Source of the DNA: Bacteroides faecalis
GTDB lineage: Bacteria > Bacteroidota > Bacteroidia > Bacteroidales > Bacteroidaceae
Reading direction: 5' to 3'
Length of the DNA stretch: 64,000 bases
Assembly: GCF_003865075.1 (NCBI RefSeq)
Contig: NZ_BHWB01000007.1
Location: 124,001 to 188,000 of the forward strand
Shown here: one piece after another, positions 27,384-37,739 of the stretch
Numbering within the stretch: position 1 is the stretch's first letter
Layout: each line of letters begins with the position of its first letter
Notes under the pieces: model-generated
What the model saw: only the letters and a program-made list of their open reading frames with translations
What the model was told of the DNA's origin: nothing
Database searches by the model: none
Program-made: the position numbers and the translations under genes

Positions 27384-29900
27384 TTACAAAATTTCTACCG
27401 AGCCGAAGGAATCGGCTGTAGGTTTGCTTCGGAAGTAAATGGTGACAGTTACTTCTTTGGCTAGTGGAGACTCTGTGATGTTTTTCTTATCTAATTTTAT
27501 TTCAAGCATACGATTCTTTGAATCCAGCGTTTCCTGTGGCTTCATTTCAGCCCATGTGTAATGGTTGGAACGGAAAGTAATCCGGTCTACCTCCAATGGA
27601 TCCATTCCTCTCGACATAATCAGACGTATGGAGTTCATCTGTTCATAATCCTGATATCCGATAGTGAAGCTATAAGACGTTTTAGCATTTCTGAAATCCA
27701 TTGGAGTCCAGTAGCTGACTGAACCGGGCGGAGCTGCAATGATACGTGGAGTCAGATTACTTGCTTCATAGACTAGTCGTTTCGCTTCTTTCAAAGGATC
27801 GGAAAAAGGAACTACGGGAGATACTTTGCGTTTAGTATAGAATTCCGCATCCCATTTGACGAAATCGAATGAGCGTCTACCGTGTAATGCAGTGAAATAG
27901 TTCTCCCAACGAGGTATATAGAAATCACGAATTAAACCTGACCAAACACGTGCCGCATAGTCGTTCAGTGATAATCCGGTTCCCCAGATGGTCATTAGTC
28001 GGCGGAGCTCACCAATTTGGCGGTCTTTCTCTTCATCAGTACAACCGGCTTTCGAGGCTTGGTCAGTCCAATAATCCAGACGAAATATCGGATGGGAAGC
28101 CAACAAACGATCAGCGTTTTTCAACAGACTAAAGAATCGTTGTTCCAATTGACGTGCTTCTTTGTCACGATTTTGCAGACAAGCCCAATGAATAGCCTCT
28201 AATACCATGTCAGCTTTGGCGGCAAGATATAATGCTCCGTATTGAATGGCATCTGTGCGGTACAGTTCACTATCTTTCAATTCATCGGTACAAGCAAAGA
28301 AATGTTCGATAGCCCGGTAATAATGGTCATTAATGCCCATTGTCGGCATTCGGTGATATCCCGGGCGGACCTGCCAGCGAAAACGGGCATTATTGGTAAA
28401 CTCACCATAGGACGCTTGTTTCATTTCTTTCCAGAACCGATCCATATCGGCAGGGGCTTTTCCGTAGCGGGCTTGTGAAAACCTGTGTAAGAATTGGGGT
28501 ACATCGATTTCCCGGTCGCTCCAACCTGCTGCTGCAATTATCTCATAGACCACATCATTGTTTTCTACTCCCTCAGGTGAAGTACCATAACCAACCAGTT
28601 GTCCGCGGTTAGGAGAACGGAGTGCTTTCAGATGTCCGTTGGCATAGAAATCAATAGCTCCTGTCAGGGCTGTACGTCCTCCGAAATTTGGAACTGTACT
28701 GTAAATCCAGTTACGGTTGAATAATCCCGAAAGGTAATCCCAACTTTTCTCTGTGCGCCATACGTAATGGTTGAAATCTACGGCAAGGTCCAAAATTAAC
28801 ATCTTTCCTTCTGGTGCTCCTGAGAGCAAAGCACGTGCACTTTCCGGGTCCCAGATATCGCGTTGATATCCGAACATCCACCCTTGCATTACCCATACAG
28901 CATCCGAGTTGGCTCCGCTTAACGAATGATAAATCGTTTTTCCGTATTTCTGCAATGTGTTGAATCGTTCTTTACTACCTTTCTCTCCGAACGGAACATC
29001 CATTTCGTTGAAGCTATCAATCAGGTAATAATCGCATTTACCAAACTCTTTTTCCCATGCACGGATGTAGCGATTACCGATTTCCACAAAAAGATCGTCC
29101 ATAGGAGAAAGCATCCAGTTTTTCATCCCCGACCATTTCGTTTCGGTCAGGTTTATATTCGGAAAATGCTTCTTCATTGCCGGGGGAACGAATCCTGCAA
29201 ATCCCTGGCAAACCGGTTTCATTCCCAAGTTACGCATACGTTTTAGTATTTGGTGCTGAAGTGCGATCTGGCTTTTGTGCCAAGCTTCAGTAGGAGCACC
29301 GTCTACTCCACTCATATTTCCCATACGCATCCAGGGTAAATGGGCGGGACCGCTGAAGAGTACATTAATCTCTGGATCGGTCAGTCCCATTTCATGCCAG
29401 ATACGGGTGAATATCGCTTCGTTCGCTATCGGGGCTAGCGGCATGTCGAAGCCATGAAGAGCCATCCAGTCTATCTCTTTTTCCCAGCGTTTCCAATCCC
29501 AAAAAGGAGAAGTATAGCCAAATGTACATACGTTCATGTATAAACGGTGTTTAAATGGGGAGCGTACTTCCCGGCGCTTGGAATCAGGAAACTGTTGGGG
29601 GAAATCGAAACGGCTACCCGACCAGTTGTAGACACCATACCCGTTTTGTGATACATATTCATAGAAGCCCCGGCAAATAGCTACAGCCGATGAACCTTCC
29701 ACGTATAAAATTCCTTTGCGGGTATAAGTGGCATAACGGTCAGTATCTCCGTCACGTGAGATAGAAGTCAGTACCACATTCTTTGGAAAGTAGCCGACAG
29801 CACGTAGAATAACTCCGCGTGCTTCTTGAACATTATTAGCATGAATCAAGCTACAAGTTGCCAAAACCGCTATGACAGATAGAATAATGACTTTTTTCAT
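27384..29900 (-). CDS. GH89 alpha-N-acetylglucosaminidase
   Basis: The protein has 838 residues with a signal peptide (cleavage near Ala21). It has the NAGLU layout: an N-terminal domain (about 25-105), a TIM barrel (about 115-450, RLYMNVCTFGYTSPFWDWKRWEKEIDWMALHGFDMPL) and a helical C-terminal domain. Catalytic-type glutamates by comparison with human NAGLU are Glu299 in DSFNEMDVPFG (acid/base) and Glu443 in TSPEGVENN (nucleophile). A further ~120-residue beta domain closes the protein. It removes terminal alpha-linked GlcNAc, found on gastric-type mucin and heparan sulfate. It is the last gene of the PUL and abuts the phosphoesterase gene (6-base gap). Confidence 0.94.
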   Translation of the reverse strand: MKKVIILSVIAVLATCSLIHANNVQEARGVILRAVGYFPKNVVLTSISRDGDTDRYATYTRKGILYVEGSSAVAICRGFYEYVSQNGYGVYNWSGSRFDFPQQFPDSKRREVRSPFKHRLYMNVCTFGYTSPFWDWKRWEKEIDWMALHGFDMPLAPIANEAIFTRIWHEMGLTDPEINVLFSGPAHLPWMRMGNMSGVDGAPTEAWHKSQIALQHQILKRMRNLGMKPVCQGFAGFVPPAMKKHFPNINLTETKWSGMKNWMLSPMDDLFVEIGNRYIRAWEKEFGKCDYYLIDSFNEMDVPFGEKGSKERFNTLQKYGKTIYHSLSGANSDAVWVMQGWMFGYQRDIWDPESARALLSGAPEGKMLILDLAVDFNHYVWRTEKSWDYLSGLFNRNWIYSTVPNFGGRTALTGAIDFYANGHLKALRSPNRGQLVGYGTSPEGVENNDVVYEIIAAAGWSDREIDVPQFLHRFSQARYGKAPADMDRFWKEMKQASYGEFTNNARFRWQVRPGYHRMPTMGINDHYYRAIEHFFACTDELKDSELYRTDAIQYGALYLAAKADMVLEAIHWACLQNRDKEARQLEQRFFSLLKNADRLLASHPIFRLDYWTDQASKAGCTDEEKDRQIGELRRLMTIWGTGLSLNDYAARVWSGLIRDFYIPRWENYFTALHGRRSFDFVKWDAEFYTKRKVSPVVPFSDPLKEAKRLVYEASNLTPRIIAAPPGSVSYWTPMDFRNAKTSYSFTIGYQDYEQMNSIRLIMSRGMDPLEVDRITFRSNHYTWAEMKPQETLDSKNRMLEIKLDKKNITESPLAKEVTVTIYFRSKPTADSFGSVEIL

Positions 29901-29906
29901 GAACCG

Positions 29907-31391
29907 TTATTTGGTGATTTTTCCTTCGTATTTATTACCATACGGATCTTCTGCTTTTACTTCGATGGTAGACCAACTACTTGTCGGAGTATATTTAAAC
30001 ATGTGGTCATTGTTCGTTTCTATTCGGGTCATGTCTCCGTCGAGAGCTGTATATGCAGTAGGATCAACCACTTTGATGTTTTTGGTCAGCGACTGTTTCA
30101 GTGTGCCATTCTCATAAAGCTCGACACTCTTCCAGTTAGTATGCCAGGTGAATATATTGACAAGTACATCGTTGGGATAACTTCCGGATTTGTCTTCTCC
30201 CGGTTTGTAAAGTATCATTTGATAATCCTTAGGAGTTGAGTTACCTTTGTAATACCAGTTTTTGATAGTATTGCCTTCAATTTCGTAGATAGCATAGCCA
30301 CTGGGACTACCGTCGTTGCAAATTTCAGTTTCTTTGTACCAAAGAGAACCGCAGACAGCTCCTAAAGTGTTTTCTTCGATACGCGGAGCTTCTTTATGAG
30401 TGGTAGTATAATTGTTATGTGAATGTCCGGATAGAACTCTGACATGGTTGAATCCATCCAATATCTCATATAATTTATCTTTATTAGTCAGCTGATTGTT
30501 TCTGTTTCTTCTTTCGATAGGAATATGTACTCCGACAATGATTAATTTGTTTTTATCCACATAAGATAAATCCTTTTGCAACCAGTTGAGTTGATTGGTG
30601 GTAAGAGTGGCATCATACTCTTTCCGGTTTTTGTAGAGCACATCATCCATGACTACAAAATGGCAGTCACCGATGTTGTATGAGTAGTAAGTGGGACCAA
30701 AAGCTTCTTTAAATTCAGCGTCTGCATCTGCATCTTGGTCCACCATCAATTGATTATGGTCATGATTGCCGATAACCGAGAAGATTGGGATATTGAGTTG
30801 ATTGACATATTTCTTGTAAGTAGGGTAGATGTTCATATTATCCCATCCCAAATCTCCCAAAGAGATACCATAGACCGGTTGATCGTTGAGTGATTTCACA
30901 TATTCCACAATTTTAGGCATTTCTTTTTCCAAACGTGTCACATGAGTTTCCGTATCTATCTGTACATCCGCCAGAGCCAACAAACGAAAGTTCTTCTTCA
31001 CTCCGGTTCTTTTTAAAGTGAAGTCTTTGTATAATACCTTGTTGGTCTGGAGTTTTATCGGTTGATAATGTGCCGGGCAACCGTCGCTTCCCATAGGAAT
31101 CTCACAATCGGCTGGGACAGATATATATACGAATTCTGCTTTTCGGCTGGCACGTATTTGGTAAACTCCGTCCGCATCGGTAGCTACAACGGAATAACCG
31201 TCGGTAACTACCACCCCTTCCATAGGGGTGGTGCCATCTGTAATTCTACCTACTACGTTCATACCCGGTTGGACATCAATTCCTCCGGCTCCATTTATTT
31301 TGCCATCGTTATCGTCACTACAAGCAAATGTTGTGGTACATAATATAGCGAGGACAAAAAACTTTATAAAAAATGAATAGGTCTTTTTCAT
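29907..31391 (-). CDS. Calcineurin-like phosphoesterase lipoprotein
   Basis: The protein has 494 residues with lipobox Cys24 (TFACSDD, acidic export-type tail). Residues about 40-130 form a carboxypeptidase-regulatory-like beta domain (VVGRITDGTTPMEGVVVTDGYSVVATDADG). The metallophosphoesterase core (about 135-345) carries LADVQID, SLGDLGWDN, VIGNHDHN, GVHIPIE and LSGHSHNN, the binuclear-metal ligands. A C-terminal beta domain follows. Members hydrolyse phosphomonoesters or diesters; the substrate is unknown. Its place between SusD and GH89 suggests removal of a phosphate group from the imported glycan, but this is inference. It is probably surface-exposed or periplasmic. Confidence 0.88.
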   Translation of the reverse strand: MKKTYSFFIKFFVLAILCTTTFACSDDNDGKINGAGGIDVQPGMNVVGRITDGTTPMEGVVVTDGYSVVATDADGVYQIRASRKAEFVYISVPADCEIPMGSDGCPAHYQPIKLQTNKVLYKDFTLKRTGVKKNFRLLALADVQIDTETHVTRLEKEMPKIVEYVKSLNDQPVYGISLGDLGWDNMNIYPTYKKYVNQLNIPIFSVIGNHDHNQLMVDQDADADAEFKEAFGPTYYSYNIGDCHFVVMDDVLYKNRKEYDATLTTNQLNWLQKDLSYVDKNKLIIVGVHIPIERRNRNNQLTNKDKLYEILDGFNHVRVLSGHSHNNYTTTHKEAPRIEENTLGAVCGSLWYKETEICNDGSPSGYAIYEIEGNTIKNWYYKGNSTPKDYQMILYKPGEDKSGSYPNDVLVNIFTWHTNWKSVELYENGTLKQSLTKNIKVVDPTAYTALDGDMTRIETNNDHMFKYTPTSSWSTIEVKAEDPYGNKYEGKITK

Positions 31392-31443
31392 TATATGTAG
31401 TGTTATGTAATTAATACTTTGTCAGAAACTTAACTCACTGTTT

Positions 31444-33156
31444 TTATTCTGTGATTCCGCTGTAACCCGGATTCTGTTTCAACAGGTTGTTGGCAGAAAT
31501 AGCTTTGTTAGGAAGCGGGTAACGATTCAGGTTCTTATTATTGGAAGCTTTATGATCCCACCAATCTTCAGTAACGAACATATTCCAACGAACTAAATCA
31601 GTGCGTCTGCGTCCGGCACCTTCTGCCAGGAATTCTGTCATCCACTCGTCCAACATCCGGTATTTATCCAGATTATTTTCTGTCGCTGGATCCGGATCAA
31701 TATTGTTTTCAAAATTTCTCTTGCGTACGTCATTGATGAGAGTTGCCGCTCCTTTTGTATCACCTGCGCGAAGTTTGCATTCTGCCAGCATGAAATAGAT
31801 TTCGGATAAACGAATCATCGGACAGTCCGGATTGTATCGTAATGTCTTATCCGCCATATTAGGCTGAGGTGATTTGACAACTCTGAATCCTGAATTCTCT
31901 TCTCCGTCATAAACAGTGGAAGTCAGTTCACTTGCAGGTTTTCCACCGGTTTTTAGTAAAGCAACCTGATCTACAAGGTTGATAACTTGTCCTTTATGGC
32001 TCTTGCTTCCCATACATTTTAAATTAGGATTATCAGGATTAATCTGTTCGCCCATTAAGAACATACCTTCATATTTCTTATTGCCCAAATAGTGATACGG
32101 TTTTTTACGTAAATCATTATCATGGAATTTGGCAAATGTGCTACCTAGTTTCCAAGACTTGGTTTGGGTAAACAGTTTGCCTGTCGGATCGAGAGAAGGA
32201 GTCAGCATATATCCGTTGTATCCGGCAGTTTCTATATCGAAGTACTTGTAAGCTTCGTAATGATAGAAATATTTATAATACCAGTTCCACTCCATTTTAG
32301 CATTTTCCGAAGGCATATTCCAAATCATTTCAGGAGATTTGTCGTTGTCGAATCCGTGAGGTCCCCACCATGTTTTGTCCAGTTGGTAGGTTCCATACTC
32401 TCCATCGATGATGTCCTGGCAGATGGTGGCACATTTGTCAAAACGAGGGGTGCCGGTGTAGGCTTCCGAATTGAAGTAGAGCTGAGCAAGCATAGCTGCG
32501 GCTGCCGCTTGCTTAATATAGCCATCTTCAGAAGCACCCAAAGTCGTTTTCTTTTTCAGGTTTGGAATTGCTGTTTTCAGTAAGTCCTCAATATGATTAA
32601 ATGTTTCTACATCTGTGCTGCGACTTTTTAGCTCATCATTGTTAGATGTATAAATAGGCATTCCTCCGAAATAGTCCAGTGCCTTCATATAGTAATAGGC
32701 AATGATAGCTTCCAACTGCTGTATCTGGTCTGCTTTTTGTTCCGGAGTCATCCCAATCTTTTCATAATCAACTCCTTCGAGGTCAGCTTTAGCTTCCAGC
32801 GCACGGGCAATTCCTTCGGTCGTTCCAATGTATGTTTCTTCGATAGCCCGGTCTTCTGCCGTCCATGTATGGTAGTGCAAACGGTGATACATTCCGTCAT
32901 TAGAAAAGTCACTTCCGCGTTGCGGACAGCACATTGCATCTGCCGTCAGTTCCTGAAGCCACCATCTTTCACTTCCTGCATACCATTTACAGTGAGTAAA
33001 CGGGCGTGCCATTACTGCGTAAGTATTTTCGGGAGTAGTGATAAATGTATCGGGAGTCACTTCGGAAAAGAATTTCTCGTCCAGTTCACAACTGCTCACA
33101 GCAATTGAAAGCATTGCACTGAGCCCTATATAATATGTAAAGTTTTTCTTTTTCAT
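31444..33156 (-). CDS. SusD/RagB-like glycan-binding lipoprotein
   Basis: The protein has 570 residues with lipobox Cys23 (AVSSC). SusD blocks are present: EKFFSEVTPDTFITTPENTYAVMARPF at the N-terminus, IRLSEIYFMLAECKLRAGDTKGA in the TPR region and FLAEGAGRRRTDLVRWNMF followed by RYPLPNKAISANNLLKQNPGY at the C-terminus. It is the surface lid for the SusC at 33169, which lies 12 bases upstream in the operon. It is co-transcribed with the GH31, BACON, phosphoesterase and GH89 genes. Confidence 0.95.
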   Translation of the reverse strand: MKKKNFTYYIGLSAMLSIAVSSCELDEKFFSEVTPDTFITTPENTYAVMARPFTHCKWYAGSERWWLQELTADAMCCPQRGSDFSNDGMYHRLHYHTWTAEDRAIEETYIGTTEGIARALEAKADLEGVDYEKIGMTPEQKADQIQQLEAIIAYYYMKALDYFGGMPIYTSNNDELKSRSTDVETFNHIEDLLKTAIPNLKKKTTLGASEDGYIKQAAAAAMLAQLYFNSEAYTGTPRFDKCATICQDIIDGEYGTYQLDKTWWGPHGFDNDKSPEMIWNMPSENAKMEWNWYYKYFYHYEAYKYFDIETAGYNGYMLTPSLDPTGKLFTQTKSWKLGSTFAKFHDNDLRKKPYHYLGNKKYEGMFLMGEQINPDNPNLKCMGSKSHKGQVINLVDQVALLKTGGKPASELTSTVYDGEENSGFRVVKSPQPNMADKTLRYNPDCPMIRLSEIYFMLAECKLRAGDTKGAATLINDVRKRNFENNIDPDPATENNLDKYRMLDEWMTEFLAEGAGRRRTDLVRWNMFVTEDWWDHKASNNKNLNRYPLPNKAISANNLLKQNPGYSGITE

Positions 33157-33168
33157 CTTAGTTAGAAT

Positions 33169-36156
33169 TTAGAATGTTATTTGAGCACCGAGCGTGAAAC
33201 GCATTGTTTGCGGGTACATAGAATCCGTTTCTTTGATGTATTCAAATCCCGGATTCAATCCGTTGATGTTTACTTCCGGATTAGGACCGCTGTACTTAGT
33301 GAATACCGCTAAATCACGTGCAGTAAGGTATAAGCGGATATTATCTACATATTTGTTATATTTCTTCATATTGAGTCTATAGCCTAAAGTAACAGCGTCT
33401 ATTTTTAGGAAAGTACCGTCTTCCAGGAAGTAGTCGGACAAGATTTTTTCATCATGGATATTTTTATTTTTACCATAAGCTGATTTCAGTACATTGTTCT
33501 GAGTGTTTGTTTGCAATCCGTAGTACATATGAATCTGGCTATAGATATCGAAATCAATCCAGCTACGTAGAGAAATACCTAAATCCCAATTCTTATATCG
33601 GAAATTATGATCCCATGCAATAGTCAGTTTAGGGATAGCATTACCCATAAAACGTTTGTTTTCTGTAACTAGGGTTTCATTTGTTGCAGGAACCACATTG
33701 TTATCTTTGTCGTAGATTAGCCATTTACCATTGTCGTCTATACCGGCATGTTTGTAAACAAAGAATTGTCCGATTTCCATATTGTTCTGCATACGAGCGC
33801 CATATCCCGGTTGTCCCGGTGAAGGGAATTTTACTTGATCGATGAATTCTTTATCTCCTAAACCGATGTTTTTCAGTTTTGTTTTGTTTTTGGAGAAACG
33901 CATGCTAGAGGTATAGTTGAAGTCTTTGGTACGGACGATATCTCCTCCTATTTCAAATTCCCATCCCTTGTTTTGCAGGTTACCGATATTTTTCATGATG
34001 GTTTCGTGTACCATGGGTGGTTGTGGTGCATTGACGCTATAGAGCATATCGCTGACATTACGCACATACCAGTCGAACTTACCATAAAGCCGGTTGTCTA
34101 AGACTGAGAAGTCGAGACCAACATTGAATTCAGCTTTTTGCTCCCACTTTAAGTCTGGGTTGATATTGCGGATAGAGCCATATGTATAACTCCATGAACC
34201 GTTGGTAGGCCACATAGAGGCATCTGCTTTGTACATACGAGTCGTATATCCGTTTCCAAAACCATTGTTACCGGTCACACCATAACCTAGACGAAGTTTT
34301 AAGTCATTGATGAATTTAAGATCTTTCAGAAACTCTTCTTCCGAGATACGCCATCCTGCTGATATTGCCCAGAAGTCTCCCCAACGATTGTTTGTACCGA
34401 ATTTGGAAGAACCTTCACGACGGAAACTAGCTGTAGCCATATAACGGTCAAGATAAGAATAGTTGATACGTCCGAAGAAAGATAAAAGGCGTTCACGAGG
34501 GTCTTTTGCAGAATCCATGGCTCCTTTGCCTATAGTTATATAAGTGCCCGAGGACATATCCCATGGTCCGACTCCGTTCACAGGGAAATCGTAATTAGTC
34601 ATGTTGAATGATTCGCCATCTGCCTGCCAGAAACTATAACCAGCAACGGCATTGATATGATGGTCGTCATTGATCATGGTATTATAGGTAGCGTAAGCCT
34701 CTGCTGATAAACGTTCGTCTTTACTGAATTTATGGTGGGCAGAACCACGATATCCTCCGGATAAAGATTCTTTGTGCTTGGCATCTACATACTTATATAA
34801 TTGCCATTGTGATTTTTGATAGCCAATTGTTCCCTGCACACTCAACTCATCGGTTAAGTTGATTTTCAATGTGGCATTAGACAATAACCAAGTATCTTTT
34901 CCGTTATTGGTGCGTAGCATGACATCGGCAACCGGATTAAAGTCAGTACCTGCAATACCATATCCATTCACATTATATTCTGACGGAATTTCCGGGTTAT
35001 AAAGAGGAATGGTCGGATTCAGCCATAAAGCCATATTGAATAGTCCGGCTGAGTTGCGTTGGTCTCTTTCTGCTTCACGATATTCTGCATTCGTGATAAT
35101 CTGTGCCTTTCCGTCGAAGAGGTTAAAGGTACCATTGATACGTCCAGAGTAGTCTTTACGATTATCCCCGATAACAATACCTTTCTGGTTTTGCGTACTT
35201 AGCGTTGCATATAAGCGTACATCTTTATTTCCTCCGGATATATTTACCACATGGCGGTTTGAAACCGCGTTGTTATTCACCAGTTCAGAGTACCAGTCCG
35301 TATCTGATCCGAAATCCTGTCCTAAACCATATTCGATAAATTCATCAGAAGTCAGCACTTCCGGACGCTTACGAACTGATTCCATTGAAACTTCACCCGT
35401 ATAAGTGACTGTGATTTTTCCTTCTTTAGCTTGTTTGGTAGTAATCAAGATTACACCGCCTGCTGCGCGTGTACCATAAATAGCACCGGCAGAAGCATCT
35501 TTCAATACATCGATAGACTCGATATCTTCCTGATTCAGGGCACGGATATCGCCTCCGGGGATACCGTCAATGACTATTAACGGGCCTTTGCTGGCGTTTA
35601 CTGAAGCTACACCACGCAGCTGGAAACCATTTGAACTGTTAGGACTGGAAGTGCCGGAAATAACTAGTCCGGGAACTTTTCCCTGTAAAGCGGTTGCAAT
35701 AGTAGCACCACCCACACCAATGTTCAGTTCGTCTCCCTTGATGGAAGCAACAGAACTAGTAACTGCCCGTTTTTCCATGCTACCATAACCGATAACAACT
35801 ACTTCTTTCAGCAATTCTGAATTTTCTTTCATTACCACATTTAGTTGCTTGCGTCCCTTGACAGCCTCTTCTTTATTAGTATAACCAATATAAGTGAATT
35901 TTAAAGTAGCGGTAGGAGCAGCTTTTATCGAGAACTTTCCATCCAAGTCAGTGACTGCAAAAACTTGTTCTCCGTTTACAACAATATTTACACCCACTAA
36001 TGGTTCGCCTTGCTCATCTGTGACCGTACCGGTAATTGTGCCTGTTTGTGCAAACAGAGTTCCGGGCAGTAATGTAGCCAAAAAGATGATGGCATACAGA
36101 ATCATCCCTCTATGAAGTTGATTCATGTTTATACTTATATATGTGTCTTTTTTCAT
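33169..36156 (-). CDS. SusC-like TonB-dependent outer-membrane receptor
   Basis: The protein has 995 residues with a signal peptide (to about residue 36). A carboxypeptidase-regulatory-like domain (about 38-115, GTVTDEQGEPLVGVNIVVNG) precedes the TonB-box region (VVVIGYGSMEKRAVTSSVASI), the plug (about 120-235, including GAIYGTRAAGGVILITTK) and the barrel ending in LGAQITF. It imports the glycan fragments. It lies between the BACON lipoproteins and SusD with short gaps (25 and 12 bases), so it has no private leader. Confidence 0.97.
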   Translation of the reverse strand: MKKDTYISINMNQLHRGMILYAIIFLATLLPGTLFAQTGTITGTVTDEQGEPLVGVNIVVNGEQVFAVTDLDGKFSIKAAPTATLKFTYIGYTNKEEAVKGRKQLNVVMKENSELLKEVVVIGYGSMEKRAVTSSVASIKGDELNIGVGGATIATALQGKVPGLVISGTSSPNSSNGFQLRGVASVNASKGPLIVIDGIPGGDIRALNQEDIESIDVLKDASAGAIYGTRAAGGVILITTKQAKEGKITVTYTGEVSMESVRKRPEVLTSDEFIEYGLGQDFGSDTDWYSELVNNNAVSNRHVVNISGGNKDVRLYATLSTQNQKGIVIGDNRKDYSGRINGTFNLFDGKAQIITNAEYREAERDQRNSAGLFNMALWLNPTIPLYNPEIPSEYNVNGYGIAGTDFNPVADVMLRTNNGKDTWLLSNATLKINLTDELSVQGTIGYQKSQWQLYKYVDAKHKESLSGGYRGSAHHKFSKDERLSAEAYATYNTMINDDHHINAVAGYSFWQADGESFNMTNYDFPVNGVGPWDMSSGTYITIGKGAMDSAKDPRERLLSFFGRINYSYLDRYMATASFRREGSSKFGTNNRWGDFWAISAGWRISEEEFLKDLKFINDLKLRLGYGVTGNNGFGNGYTTRMYKADASMWPTNGSWSYTYGSIRNINPDLKWEQKAEFNVGLDFSVLDNRLYGKFDWYVRNVSDMLYSVNAPQPPMVHETIMKNIGNLQNKGWEFEIGGDIVRTKDFNYTSSMRFSKNKTKLKNIGLGDKEFIDQVKFPSPGQPGYGARMQNNMEIGQFFVYKHAGIDDNGKWLIYDKDNNVVPATNETLVTENKRFMGNAIPKLTIAWDHNFRYKNWDLGISLRSWIDFDIYSQIHMYYGLQTNTQNNVLKSAYGKNKNIHDEKILSDYFLEDGTFLKIDAVTLGYRLNMKKYNKYVDNIRLYLTARDLAVFTKYSGPNPEVNINGLNPGFEYIKETDSMYPQTMRFTLGAQITF

Positions 36157-36181
36157 CTTCAGTTATTTAATTTTGTTCTGA

Positions 36182-37720
36182 TTAATTGGATGGTTGAATG
36201 ATTTTTATGTTATCTACGAACCAACGGAATTGGTCAGCGCCTGCGTCCGTCATGCCTTGTTGAGTAGAACGGATCGTGATTCTTGTATTTGCGTTAATGC
36301 CATATAGGTTCACTGTTCTTTCGTTCCATTTGTAACCATCGCTTGTGTCGATATTATCTATCTTTTTCACGATTTCATTTCTGCTTAAGCTTCCTTCGCC
36401 AGTGATTTCTACAGTTATTTTTGTTTTATCAGGAACTAGACTTCCCGTACAACAGGTTGAGACATCGAAAGTCATAACGGCATCAGTTGCTGTTTGTAAT
36501 GAAGTGATAGCCGGTAATGTTATTCCAGTTTGTACTTTAGTTTTGCCGAACTTCAGGTAGCCCAGGGCAATGTAGATAGAAGTTTCACTGTTGCTGCAAG
36601 TGAGTCCTGCTGCCTCGAACGCCTCTTTCGCTCCGGTATATTTCTTATCAAATAAATTAAAGGTTGTTCCTTGTTTCCCGTTGGTACCTACCGGATCTTG
36701 GATGTCCGCACTTCCCGGTTTATTGATGTCATTGGTACACCAATCAAAAGGTTCATAATATAAAATGGTTGCAGGTGTCCGAAGAGTTTGCGTCACAATA
36801 ACCTCGTCTTCCAATCCGCTGGTCGTTATGACCTTTAAACTACCGGTACGTACTGCTCCCGTTCCATTTTTAGAAATAGATAATGTTATGATAGTATTAC
36901 CAGCATCACCATTTGTGACTGATGGAGTTATCCAAGAAGTCGCACTGTTATCAATAGTCCAGGATTCGGCTGCATCAATATCAAATTTAACAGCATCTTC
37001 TCCTTCTATTTCTCCTTCAATATTTACTTCTATGGTTCTGGGGTTTACTTTCAGTCCTTCAAGATTCTGTGTAAGAGTTACCTCTGTTTTTTTACTGCCA
37101 CTTACTACTATGAATTTACCAGTACGAACATTACCGGTTTTGTTCTGTTCAACATCCAGATTAACGGCAGTATATCCGGTCTTTCCGGTCATCTTATCCG
37201 GCTTAATCCAACTATCACATTCAGTGATTTCCCAATTGCTATTTGTCTCAATATCAATGGAAGCTTGTTCACCGGATTCTAGTTTACCGGACTTGGTGAC
37301 AGTGATGCTGGTTGGTCTTACTGTTAGCTCTTCTGATTTCAACGTTTGGTAGATATCGATGAATTGATATAAACCGTTTCCTTCAATGATGATAAGACCT
37401 TCACGATCTTCTCCTGTCAGATTCTCTTCAGCTGTAATAAAAATGGTTGTACGTCCTCGTTTCCCTTCCATGTGGTTGAGTGTGATCCATTCATTGACAG
37501 AAGTAACTTTCCAGGAAACATTCGCTCCTAATTCAAAGCTGGCATTTTCGTTGCTACCTTCCCACAAACCTTGATAATCAAGATTAATCAAGTCTGTAGA
37601 TGCTTCCAGATATGCATCTGTTTTCTCATCGTCAGAGCAAGCACCGAACGACAGACCTGCTATCAGGAGCATCCAAAAGAAATATATAGTATTTGGTTTT
37701 CTATTATTCATATGACTCAT
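36182..37720 (-). CDS. Three-BACON-domain surface lipoprotein
   Basis: The protein has 512 residues; an alternative ATG at 37711 is equally plausible. The lipobox is LSFGAC followed by SDDE, an acidic surface-export tail. Three BACON-type domains lie at about 45-125, 130-215 and 218-310, each with a Trp-Ile pair (EWITLNH, SWIKPDK, SWITPSV) and an RTG or REG near the end. Residues about 320-512 form a beta-sandwich ending IRSTQQGMTDAGADQFRWFVDNIKI. BACON domains are thought to bind carbohydrate or mucin, or act as spacers. The C-terminal domain is shared with the neighbour at 37740. Confidence 0.82.
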   Translation of the reverse strand: MSHMNNRKPNTIYFFWMLLIAGLSFGACSDDEKTDAYLEASTDLINLDYQGLWEGSNENASFELGANVSWKVTSVNEWITLNHMEGKRGRTTIFITAEENLTGEDREGLIIIEGNGLYQFIDIYQTLKSEELTVRPTSITVTKSGKLESGEQASIDIETNSNWEITECDSWIKPDKMTGKTGYTAVNLDVEQNKTGNVRTGKFIVVSGSKKTEVTLTQNLEGLKVNPRTIEVNIEGEIEGEDAVKFDIDAAESWTIDNSATSWITPSVTNGDAGNTIITLSISKNGTGAVRTGSLKVITTSGLEDEVIVTQTLRTPATILYYEPFDWCTNDINKPGSADIQDPVGTNGKQGTTFNLFDKKYTGAKEAFEAAGLTCSNSETSIYIALGYLKFGKTKVQTGITLPAITSLQTATDAVMTFDVSTCCTGSLVPDKTKITVEITGEGSLSRNEIVKKIDNIDTSDGYKWNERTVNLYGINANTRITIRSTQQGMTDAGADQFRWFVDNIKIIQPSN

Positions 37721-37739
37721 TTTTAAGTTCTTTAATTAA

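Noticed and set aside
36765..37352. 195-codon + strand open frame
   Set aside because: It lies wholly antisense to the three-BACON lipoprotein, whose signal peptide and repeats are clear; composition-driven shadow.
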